Source of the DNA: an uncultured Aliiroseovarius sp.
GTDB lineage: Bacteria > Pseudomonadota > Alphaproteobacteria > Rhodobacterales > Rhodobacteraceae
DNA length: 6,954 nt
NCBI GenBank assembly: GCA_938023895.1
Contig: CALJDH010000335.1
Location: forward strand, 1-6,954
Reading direction: 5' to 3'
Position numbers and translations under genes: made by a program
Notes under the pieces: model-generated
What the model was told of the DNA's origin: nothing
Database searches by the model: none
The model's input: only the letters and a program-made list of their open reading frames with translations
Part shown: one piece after another, positions 1 through 6,648 of the stretch
How positions within the stretch are numbered: position 1 is the first letter of the stretch
Layout of the letters: every line of letters begins with the position of its first letter

Positions 1-1662
1 CGCTTCACCAGCGTGGCGCAGGCCCGACATGCCCGCGATATCGGGCTGGGGGCGTACTTCCGGCTGGCCTCGGTCCTGAACCATTTTCATGCGGCACTGA
101 ACGACGCGCAGGCCGTTCTGGTCAGCGCGAACATCCATGACGGCTGGCTACAGGCCACGCCGCAAAACAGTGGGGCGATTGGCTGGCCACCTGCGCAGGG
201 CAAGCTGGGCACACATGCCTTTGTGCTGACGGGATATGACGAACACGGCTTTCACGTGCTGAACTCGTGGGGGGCCGACTGGGGCGGCTATCTCGGTCAG
301 GCCGGGATCGGGCTGTGGAGCTATGACGACTGGGCGCGCAATGTCATTGACGGCTGGGTGCTGCGTCTGGGCGTTCCCGCCCCCGCCGCCTTTGGCGCGT
401 CAGTGGGCGAGAAAGGCACCAAGGGTACGATTGGCAAGATCCGGTCCGGTTCGACTCCGTGTTTCGAGCTGGTCGGCCACTACATGCATCTGGATGACGG
501 CTATCACGTTTCGACCGGCTCTTATCCGTCCTTCAAAGACGGGTGGTCCCGTACGCAGGCGCACCTTGCCCCTAAGCTAGACCCTACGGCCGCCCCGGAC
601 GATCCCAACAAATATCGCGGGGTTCTGTTATGGATCCCCGGCAGTTTGGAAGGCATCAAGCCTGCCTTTTCCGCCGCCGTCGCGCGCAAAAATGCGATCA
701 AGTCGATGGGTCTGTACCCGTACTCGATCTTCTGGTGCAACAGCTTCGTCGAGAAGTCGCTGGAGGTGCTGGCGAGCCTTTTTGACAGCTGCACCGAGCA
801 AGCCGGGGACACCGCCGAGCATCTGGACGAGCTGATCGAAAACCGCGTGCGCGGCGTCGGGCGGGCTTTCTGGCGGGATATTGAAATGAGCGCCATGCGT
901 GCGCTGAAAGGCACTGGCGAGTTGCCGTTTGAGCAGCATCACGACCGCAGCTATTCGAAAACCGGGATCGTCGGGGACTTCCTGCACAGCCTGCTGGACC
1001 TGAAAGAAAAAACCGGCTGCGAACTGCATATCGTCGCCGAGGGCGCGGGCGTGTTGATGGTACACGAGATGCTGTCCCTGCTGCAGCCCGACATGCCGCC
1101 GCCGTTCTCGCGTCCCGGCGTGGATTTCCGCGAGACATGGTTCGACACGATGCATCTGGTGCACCCGGCCATTGGATTGCCGCGCGCGCAGAACGTCCTT
1201 CTGCCCCGGATTGCACAGATGAACGGCGTGTTGGACCCCGCGCGTCACAGCAAAAGCCGTGCCCGCGGCCCCGTGGTGCAACCGCTATTGCGCGCCGCCG
1301 ACGATGTGCCCGCCCGGATCTATGTCCCTACTGAGGAACTCGAGGACCGCGTCTGCTTCGGCGCCTACGGAAAATCCGTTTTGCATTTGGTCTCGAACGC
1401 GTTCGAAGACCGCTATCCCCTACCGCGCGGCACCGACACGCCGGACGCAGGCGCCTATCTGAAAGCGCGCCCCTTTCTGGGCATGGCCAGCCTTGTCGAC
1501 AACGACGCGGCGGTCGCCAGCGGCGCGATCTTTCGCCTGAACCGCATCCACGACCAGAAACACGATCTTGAGCGCATTCAGCAGACCGACCTGAATGCCG
1601 ACCCGACCATCACCACCAGTATTTTCGAGTGCATCAGAGGATTTCAGAAACACGTGACCTGA
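1..1662 (+). CDS. Papain-like (C1) cysteine peptidase fused to a degenerate alpha/beta-hydrolase-like region (5' partial)
   Basis: Residues are numbered from the codon at position 1, because the reading frame is open at the window edge and the true start lies upstream. Residues ~20-124 are the C-terminal half of a papain-family peptidase. His72 lies in THAFVLTGYD and Asn88 in LNSWGADWGG; their 16-residue spacing equals that of His159 and Asn175 in papain. The catalytic Cys should lie upstream. Residues ~206-470 look like an alpha/beta-hydrolase core: a strand ending in a turn (GVLLWIPG, ~207-214) and an elbow-like IVAEGAGVL (~344-352). The usual G-x-S-x-G reads A-E-G-A-G there, so the nucleophile is missing and this part may be inactive or a binding module. 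No signal peptide can be judged. The stop is followed 15 bases later by the caspase-fusion gene, so the two are probably co-transcribed. The peptidase call is strong; the hydrolase-like fold is tentative. Confidence 0.85.
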   Translation, partial: RFTSVAQARHARDIGLGAYFRLASVLNHFHAALNDAQAVLVSANIHDGWLQATPQNSGAIGWPPAQGKLGTHAFVLTGYDEHGFHVLNSWGADWGGYLGQAGIGLWSYDDWARNVIDGWVLRLGVPAPAAFGASVGEKGTKGTIGKIRSGSTPCFELVGHYMHLDDGYHVSTGSYPSFKDGWSRTQAHLAPKLDPTAAPDDPNKYRGVLLWIPGSLEGIKPAFSAAVARKNAIKSMGLYPYSIFWCNSFVEKSLEVLASLFDSCTEQAGDTAEHLDELIENRVRGVGRAFWRDIEMSAMRALKGTGELPFEQHHDRSYSKTGIVGDFLHSLLDLKEKTGCELHIVAEGAGVLMVHEMLSLLQPDMPPPFSRPGVDFRETWFDTMHLVHPAIGLPRAQNVLLPRIAQMNGVLDPARHSKSRARGPVVQPLLRAADDVPARIYVPTEELEDRVCFGAYGKSVLHLVSNAFEDRYPLPRGTDTPDAGAYLKARPFLGMASLVDNDAAVASGAIFRLNRIHDQKHDLERIQQTDLNADPTITTSIFECIRGFQKHVT

Positions 1663-1677
1663 CAAAGGAGAAGACCG

Positions 1678-4600
1678 ATGGCCAAAATCTCAGTCGAACA
1701 GCTTATGTCCCAAATGGCGGATCCCAACGTCGCGGAAGAGGACCTGGCCAAGTATTTCATTCTGGATGAAGAGAACTCGGGGGCGTTCAACCCGATGTTC
1801 AAGTTGAACCCAGAGACGGTCGAACTGCCTGAAGGGCCGGATGCCCGGGCGCGCACGGCGGCGGCGATGAACTTTTTCAACTGGATCTCACGGGCGCGGC
1901 GGCAGGGCATGTTCCGCGACAAGCTGAAGGAAGGCTATTCCGGTCCCATCATCGTGTCCGAAGGGGACAGCTGGTTTCAGTATCCAGTACGTCTGCGTGA
2001 CACGATTGATTACCTGATGAAGCCCTATGCGGTGTTTTCACTGGGTGCGGCGGGCGATCTTCTGAAGAAGATGGCGGACAAGCAGGAATACCTGAACGCG
2101 CTTGATGACGAGAAGGGCGAGATCTTGCTTCTGTCCGGCGGCGGCAATGATCTGGTCGCCGGTGGGGCGCTGGCCTCGCATCTAGAGAAATACGACCCGA
2201 CACTGAAGCCCGCGGACTATCTGCTGCCCTCGTTCCACACGCTTTTGGACGACGCGATCCACAATTACGGGCGCATGTTTAGGGACGTACAACAGCACTT
2301 CCCGCATGTCAGCGTGCTGTGCCACGGCTATGACTATCCGATCCCGGATGGGGGCCGCTGGCTGGGTGCTCCGATGGAAGAGCAAGAGATCGTCGACAAG
2401 AAACTACAGCGCGATATCGCGATCGAGATGATGGACGCCTTTAATCGCCGTCTGCGGCGGCTGGCGCAGTCCGTGCCGAACACCAGCTATATCGACTGTC
2501 GCAACACGGTCGCGGACGAGAACTGGTTTGACGAACTGCATCCAGACGACACCGGCTATGGCAAGGTCGCGAAGAAGTTCGAGGCCGAGATCAAGAAGAT
2601 CGCGGCAGACCGCATCGACACGCCCCCCGTCATCAGCGGGCCGTTCGGTCTGGCCAGCGATCTTGAGGCGGACATCCACCCCAGCCCTGTAATTGCAGGC
2701 GGTACGCCCAAGGGCATGTCTCTGCATGTGGGTCTGAACTTGGTGGACCCGGCCCATTACGACGGCTGGGACGGCAAGCTAAACGCCTGCGAAGCCGACG
2801 CGCTGGACATGGAAGCCTTGGCCGAGGCCGAGGGATTCACCCCCACCCGTCTTCTGACCACCGACGCCACACGGCAAAACGTCGTGGCCGAAATCGAACG
2901 CGCCGCGGCTGAACTTAGCGCAGGCGATATGTTCCTGCTCACCGTCTCAGGCCACGGCGGTCGGGTGCCTGATTTCAATCAGGACGAAGACCATGATGGC
3001 GACGAAAAGATGGACGAGACCCTGTGTCTTTACGATTTCCAGATCGCCGATGACGAGCTTTACATGCTGTGGACAAAGTTCCGCGCGGGCATGCGGGTGC
3101 TGGTCGTACCAGACACCTGTCACTCGGGTTCCATGATCCGGTTTGGCCCCGGCGCGCCGACGACCCTGTTTGGTCGTCCGATGTCACCAAATCCAAACGT
3201 GCGGGCAATGCCGTTGCATATCGAAGACCGCGTTTGGCGTGCGAATGAAGCGGCTTATCGCGAGGCATCGAAGTCCTATAGCGCGCTGAAGGAAAGCGTC
3301 ATGACGTCGCCGCTGTCCAGCCCGATCCAAGCCTCGGTCCTGAACCTTGGCGCCTGTAAAGATGAACAGTTCGCAATGGACGGCCCGCAAAACGGTGCCT
3401 TCACCGGCGCGCTTTTGAAGGTCTGGTCGGATGGTGCGTTCAAAGGCGATTATCGATCCTTCCGGATTGCCATCGACGCTGAAATCAACAGCGACAGCCA
3501 AACCCCTCAACTGTTCGAGGCGCTGCTGAAAGAGCCGAGCTTTGTCACGGACCGGCCCTTCACCTTGCTACCCACGCGAGGGCACGCCGCCGTTGCTGAT
3601 CCCGTCGCACGTCCCTCTCGCGCCAGCCCCGAGGATGAGGAAGGCGACGAGAACGACCAGATCCCTGACAGCGAGGTCCGCGCAATCCTTGATGCCAAGG
3701 CACGCGGCGCGGGATTCCGCGACTCGACTGCCGCGTTGAACTGGCCGGACTATGCCGCGTTCGACGCCTTCATCCGGTCGCTTGGACTGCGCAATTTCTC
3801 GACCGACGAGTTTCTAGTTCTGGGTGGCGGGCACAGCACCCCCGGCGGGGCGTGTCAGGGGAAAAACCTGTTCCCATCGCGCAACCTGTGGGGGAACATC
3901 GCCAAGACAGCGCAGGTGCTGGATCACCTGCGGGATCGTCTGGGCAAGCCGATTGCGATCACCAACGCCTATCGCGGGCCAGCCTATAACCAGTGCATCG
4001 GTGGAGCGAAGTCCAGCCAGCACATGGCATTCCGGGCGCTGGACTTCAAAGTCTCGGGCATGGACGCGCCGCAGGTCGCCACGGCCTTGCGTTGGCTGCG
4101 CGACAAGGAAGGGTTCTTTACCGGCGGGATTGGCCGCTACAACAGTTTCACCCATATCGACACACGCGGCTCCAACGCCACGTGGCCACCCGCGTTCCGG
4201 GACGCAGCACTGCCTGCAGAATCTCCACTTCTGCCGGTTGATCCGGGCGCAGCGCCTGTGGTTCACAGCCCAACAGGTAAGCTGGATCTGGCGGACCGCA
4301 TCGCGACACTGTTCGCGACTGTTCTGGCCAAACCCCGCTCAGCTCCGGACGGTACGGTCCACTCGGCCTTTGCCGAATCCACGTCGCGATCGTCCGAGGA
4401 GTTCGACCCAAGCACCACCAACGCCACCGCCCAGCAGGCGCTTCAGTCGGCGGTGAATGCGTCCAGCGTGATCTCGTTCGTCGACAACCTGACCCCACTG
4501 CAAAAAGAGGACGTACTGCTGTCGACCCTCTTCGCCCAGCGCGCCGCAGATGCCGTCTTTGACCCGGTGAAAGACCGCGCCGCGTGGTTCGTGAAATACA

Positions 4601-5085
4601 TGGATCTGATGAGCCTGATGGGGTGGAGCCGCGAAGCCGCCCCGTTCGAGGCCAGCCAGAGGATGAAGGGCAATGGCAGCTTTGATCAGGTCATTCTGGC
4701 CACACTGGCGCAGGTTGCGACGGGCAACCAGTTCAGCATCGTCGAAAGCGCGATCGAAGCACTGCGCGGGCTGACGCAGGACGACGGCAAGATCAAGCTT
4801 TTCGACTTCGAGACCTCATCGTCCACTGGTGGCAACTTCCAGATCGGCAGCGCCGAGGCCTCGGGCGAGGTGATCAGCATGGCCTTGGGTGCGTTCAACT
4901 TCACCTACAAGGATCGCAAGCAAAACCTGTTGTTCGTGACCTGGGGCAAGAACGAGCTGCAATACTGGCTGTCTGCCCAGAAACTTGCGCTTAGCCCGGT
5001 AATCTATGCCGATGTGCGCGAGATCATCCGCGACAAGTTGGCGGACACGCGTAAGACACTGATCGCAGACATTGATCTGGGCTGA
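1678..5085 (+). CDS. SGNH hydrolase - metacaspase - M15 peptidase fusion protein
   Basis: A 1135-residue protein with a well-placed ribosome site (AAAGGAG at 1664-1670, 7 bases before ATG). Residues ~88-310 form an SGNH/GDSL esterase-like domain: nucleophile Ser98 in GDSW, Asn157 in GGND, and Asp285/His288 in DELHP. Residues ~346-632 form a caspase-family (C14, metacaspase-like) peptidase: His426 in SGHGG and Cys481 in DTCHSGS, with a p10-like part (LGACKDEQ ~557-564, GAFTGALLKVW ~573-583, QTPQLFE ~608-614). An acidic loop with a D-x-D-x-D-G pattern (436-441) follows the His. A charged linker (~636-665) leads to an M15 (Peptidase_M15_3-like) zinc peptidase at ~700-835: His782 and Asp789 of the SxHxxxxAxD motif and His826 in FTHIDTR. 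Residues ~860-1135 are unassigned. There is no evident N-terminal signal peptide or membrane segment, so the protein should start in the cytoplasm. Expected activities are ester or glycan deacylation, proteolysis after basic or acidic residues, and peptide-crosslink cleavage; the real substrates are unknown. It sits between a papain-like peptidase and a membrane protein. Confidence 0.93.
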   Translation: MAKISVEQLMSQMADPNVAEEDLAKYFILDEENSGAFNPMFKLNPETVELPEGPDARARTAAAMNFFNWISRARRQGMFRDKLKEGYSGPIIVSEGDSWFQYPVRLRDTIDYLMKPYAVFSLGAAGDLLKKMADKQEYLNALDDEKGEILLLSGGGNDLVAGGALASHLEKYDPTLKPADYLLPSFHTLLDDAIHNYGRMFRDVQQHFPHVSVLCHGYDYPIPDGGRWLGAPMEEQEIVDKKLQRDIAIEMMDAFNRRLRRLAQSVPNTSYIDCRNTVADENWFDELHPDDTGYGKVAKKFEAEIKKIAADRIDTPPVISGPFGLASDLEADIHPSPVIAGGTPKGMSLHVGLNLVDPAHYDGWDGKLNACEADALDMEALAEAEGFTPTRLLTTDATRQNVVAEIERAAAELSAGDMFLLTVSGHGGRVPDFNQDEDHDGDEKMDETLCLYDFQIADDELYMLWTKFRAGMRVLVVPDTCHSGSMIRFGPGAPTTLFGRPMSPNPNVRAMPLHIEDRVWRANEAAYREASKSYSALKESVMTSPLSSPIQASVLNLGACKDEQFAMDGPQNGAFTGALLKVWSDGAFKGDYRSFRIAIDAEINSDSQTPQLFEALLKEPSFVTDRPFTLLPTRGHAAVADPVARPSRASPEDEEGDENDQIPDSEVRAILDAKARGAGFRDSTAALNWPDYAAFDAFIRSLGLRNFSTDEFLVLGGGHSTPGGACQGKNLFPSRNLWGNIAKTAQVLDHLRDRLGKPIAITNAYRGPAYNQCIGGAKSSQHMAFRALDFKVSGMDAPQVATALRWLRDKEGFFTGGIGRYNSFTHIDTRGSNATWPPAFRDAALPAESPLLPVDPGAAPVVHSPTGKLDLADRIATLFATVLAKPRSAPDGTVHSAFAESTSRSSEEFDPSTTNATAQQALQSAVNASSVISFVDNLTPLQKEDVLLSTLFAQRAADAVFDPVKDRAAWFVKYMDLMSLMGWSREAAPFEASQRMKGNGSFDQVILATLAQVATGNQFSIVESAIEALRGLTQDDGKIKLFDFETSSSTGGNFQIGSAEASGEVISMALGAFNFTYKDRKQNLLFVTWGKNELQYWLSAQKLALSPVIYADVREIIRDKLADTRKTLIADIDLG
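1939..2607 (+). other. SGNH/GDSL hydrolase domain of the fusion protein
   Basis: This segment encodes residues ~88-310. Block I is SEGDSWFQYP with Ser98 as nucleophile. A glycine-containing SLGAAGD (121-127) fits block II, LLSGGGNDLV carries the block III Asn157, and WFDELHPDD supplies the Asp-x-x-His pair (Asp285, His288). All four blocks are in the standard order and spacing for SGNH hydrolases, so the domain should be active. The family includes lipases, esterases and acetyl-polysaccharide or peptidoglycan deacylases; the sequence does not show which substrate applies. Confidence 0.88.
2713..3573 (+). other. Metacaspase-like (C14) peptidase domain of the fusion protein
   Basis: This segment encodes residues ~346-632. 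The pattern LHVGLN...C-E-A-D-A-x-D-M, then ATRQNVVAEI, GDMFLLTVSGHGG and VLVVPDTCHSGS is that of a type I metacaspase p20 unit, with His426 and Cys481 as the catalytic dyad. The p10-like half follows without a long insertion. Metacaspases usually cut after Arg or Lys and are often calcium-activated. The acidic stretch just after the catalytic His (432-447) could bind a metal ion, but that is inference. Confidence 0.9.
3775..4182 (+). other. M15-type zinc peptidase domain (Peptidase_M15_3-like)
   Basis: This segment encodes residues ~700-835. It shows the run LDHLRDRLGKPIAITNAYRG, then YNQCIGGAKSSQH, LDF and the GGIGRYNSFTHIDTR end typical of the M15A-like D-Ala-D-Ala carboxypeptidase or phage-endolysin fold. 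The predicted zinc ligands are His782, Asp789 and His826. The residue three after the first His is Phe785, where the family usually has Gly, so the metal site may be slightly altered. Known relatives cut peptidoglycan peptides in the envelope or act as phage lysins. Confidence 0.83.
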
Positions 5086-5097
5086 GCGGGGGCTGTG

Positions 5098-6153
5098 ATG
5101 GCGCGTGCAATGGACACATCCAAGCTGCAAATTGATCCGCGATACTTGCTGATCATGCTGCTGCCCGTCGTTGTTCTGATCGTGTCCGAGTATCTGCTGG
5201 GCACGTTCGGGGACACCACGCTGCATCTTGAAGGATTGGAGCTGAAAGACCAGTCCCGCCTGATCGAACTTAGCGCACGCTATCGCTTTTTGGCCGCCCT
5301 GTTCTTCTTTGGCGGGGCGACCGTCTCGGTCACGGCGATTTTCGTATTCGAGCTGTACTCGCGTCACACACACAGATCGATCCTGACCACACTGGTGGGC
5401 ATCTTGGGGATCATCGCCGTGTCGCTCAGCTTTTCGACCTTTGAACCCGACTGGATGCCAGCGGGCTTCGAAAGCCAAGCCCTTCTTGGGGAAAACCTGT
5501 TCCACGCCTTGATGATCCCGGCCAGCCTGTCGGGATGTGAAGACTGGGGGAGCCTGCCTAACAACTGCGACCAGCAGGGCGCCTATTTTGCGATGGATTA
5601 CCTGTTGGACCGCGCGAACATCCTGACGTCGCTGTCGGCGGGCGCGGTGATTGCCGGGATGGTGCTGGCCCTGTCCCGCCCCGCACATGTCGGCCGGTCG
5701 GTCCATCCGGACCTTGGAACCGAGGCCCGCATCCTGAAAACCGCACAGGAAGCCACGCAGCGCTATCTCTATTGCTCGGGCATCTTGCTGACGACCGGGA
5801 TGGTGCTGATGCTGTCGTGGATGTCGTGGCCCGGAGACGCGATCCTGAATGACGATATGCGCAAAGCCCATGCCGAACTGGTCAGTTCGTTGTCGATCTA
5901 TCGGGGCGTCACCTACTCGATCCTGATCCTGTCCTACTATCTGCCTGTCAGTCTAATCCTGAAGGTCCGCATTGATTCCTTTCACGATGCGGTCGATGCC
6001 GCCGGGAAACACGAACTGGCGAAGGACGTTGCGGGCTTTGATATTCAGCGCATCGCAACACTGGACGCGCTGAAGGCGATCATTGCCATCGTCTCGCCGA
6101 TCCTGACCGGGGCGATTGGGTCGTTCGGAGGCTTGGCAGGGTTCGGAGGCTAA
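5098..6153 (+). CDS. Polytopic membrane protein, about seven transmembrane segments
   Basis: I do not recognise a family. The ATG at 5098 is chosen over the GTG directly before it because a G-rich stretch (5088-5092) then sits 5 bases upstream. In the 351-residue product, hydrophobic segments lie at about 16-36, 65-86, 95-113, 173-193, 223-244, 267-289 and 321-344. Basic residues cluster between segments 2 and 3, 4 and 5, and 6 and 7, which by the positive-inside rule puts the N-terminus in the cytoplasm and the C-terminus outside. The ~59-residue loop after segment 3 would then be periplasmic; its Cys147 and Cys157 could form a disulfide. The last segment runs into a glycine-rich tail (GSFGGLAGFGG). 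The gene starts 12 bases after the fusion-protein stop, so it is very likely in the same operon. It could be the membrane anchor, a pore or exporter, or an immunity-like partner of the hydrolases. Confidence 0.88.
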   Translation: MARAMDTSKLQIDPRYLLIMLLPVVVLIVSEYLLGTFGDTTLHLEGLELKDQSRLIELSARYRFLAALFFFGGATVSVTAIFVFELYSRHTHRSILTTLVGILGIIAVSLSFSTFEPDWMPAGFESQALLGENLFHALMIPASLSGCEDWGSLPNNCDQQGAYFAMDYLLDRANILTSLSAGAVIAGMVLALSRPAHVGRSVHPDLGTEARILKTAQEATQRYLYCSGILLTTGMVLMLSWMSWPGDAILNDDMRKAHAELVSSLSIYRGVTYSILILSYYLPVSLILKVRIDSFHDAVDAAGKHELAKDVAGFDIQRIATLDALKAIIAIVSPILTGAIGSFGGLAGFGG

Positions 6154-6325
6154 CTGCCATGCCCGCGCGCCGCACAACCACGACGTGCAATTGCAGGGCG
6201 CCGCCACAATTTCGCTAGATTTTTGGATCCAAGATACATTAGGGTGAAATCACCACTCGCGGGCAGCCTGCCTTCTATCGAATAGCCGTCAATGAATCAG
6301 GATATCTCAAACAATGGAGGGCTCT

Positions 6326-6361
6326 CCCCTTTGACTGGATACCATCTGGTATCCAAAGGGG
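6326..6361. promoter_or_regulatory. Inverted repeat with 20-base dyad core, candidate operator
   Basis: The core TGGATACC-ATCT-GGTATCCA (6336-6355) has perfect 8-base arms around a 4-base centre. Outside it, CCCCTTT (6326-6332) can pair with AAAGGGG (6355-6361), leaving a bulge of 3-4 bases on the left. The compact symmetry fits a site bound by a dimeric repressor such as a GntR-type regulator of catabolic genes; naming the regulator type is inference. It lies about 290 bases before the epimerase start, so it would control a promoter with a long leader, or it could act as an RNA hairpin. Confidence 0.45.
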
Positions 6362-6532
6362 GCGCTTATGCAGGCGTTACACCCTGCGCGGCAGCGCTCC
6401 ATCAAGAAGAATGCGCCGTGCCATCCACCCCACGGACACGGCAAAACGGTTTCAATGACGACCTACAGATGGAAGGTGCCAAGCGCAAATTGACTGCGCG
6501 TCTGCACATCGAAGGAAACTTTGATGTTTTTG

Positions 6533-6593
6533 GCCCAGCCCCGGCCGTCGCCCATACGTTTCTCGCACAAAGTATGGGCGCGGCCGGGCTGGC
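6533..6593. repeat. Long imperfect inverted repeat (hairpin) upstream of the epimerase gene
   Basis: The left arm (6533-6557) and right arm (6572-6593) can form 22 base pairs, with three single-base bulges on the left arm and a 14-base loop (6558-6571). The right arm ends 55 bases before the epimerase ATG. No T-run follows on either strand, so it is not a standard intrinsic terminator. It may be a leader RNA structure or a dispersed intergenic palindromic element; a genome-wide search would tell these apart. Confidence 0.6.
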
Positions 6594-6648
6594 GGGTTTC
6601 ACACCCATTCGCCCGCGTATGTCCCCTGACATTTCGGTTTAAGATCTC

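Larger units (their letters stand above)
6154..6648. other. Gene-free stretch between the membrane-protein gene and the epimerase gene
   Basis: About 495 bases without a convincing gene. The G+C bias at third codon positions seen in the neighbours fades here, and 6205-6245 is comparatively AT-rich. Two perfect 10-base palindromes lie near the left end, TGCAATTGCA (6186-6195) and TTGGATCCAA (6223-6232). A 20-base dyad lies at 6336-6355 and a long imperfect hairpin at 6533-6593. A smaller repeat GCAGG...CCTGC lies near 6369-6386. I see no hairpin followed by a T-run that would be a clear intrinsic terminator for the upstream operon, and no promoter with good -35 and -10 boxes, although the epimerase promoter is expected somewhere in this stretch. 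Confidence 0.7.

Noticed and set aside
13..15. GTG as start codon of the first gene
   Set aside because: The frame is open to the window edge, and the papain-like domain would lack its catalytic Cys and N-terminal half, so the real start must lie upstream.
628..1281. 217-codon open frame on the - strand inside the first gene
   Set aside because: Antisense to a well-supported coding region, with no motif and no ribosome site.
3824..4456. 210-codon open frame on the + strand inside the M15 region
   Set aside because: An out-of-frame overlap with the M15 domain, whose zinc motifs are clear in the main frame; its Arg/Pro/Ser-rich composition suggests a shadow.
4816..5871. 351-codon open frame on the - strand
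   Set aside because: It lies antisense across the end of the caspase fusion and most of the membrane-protein gene, both well supported; its Gln/His-rich composition is typical of a shadow frame in GC-rich DNA.
6191..6220. Possible promoter with TTGCAG and CTAGAT boxes 18 bases apart
   Set aside because: The -10 match is poor, and the site lies more than 400 bases from the only downstream gene; not strong enough to list.
6154..6245. Intrinsic terminator after the membrane-protein gene
   Set aside because: The palindromes here have no loop, and no G/C-rich stem is followed directly by a T-run; the short T stretch at 6220-6224 is not preceded by a convincing stem.
6292..6642. 116-codon open frame on the + strand before the epimerase
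   Set aside because: No ribosome site before its ATG, weak third-position G/C bias compared with neighbours, no recognisable motif, and it runs through both the dyad and the long hairpin.
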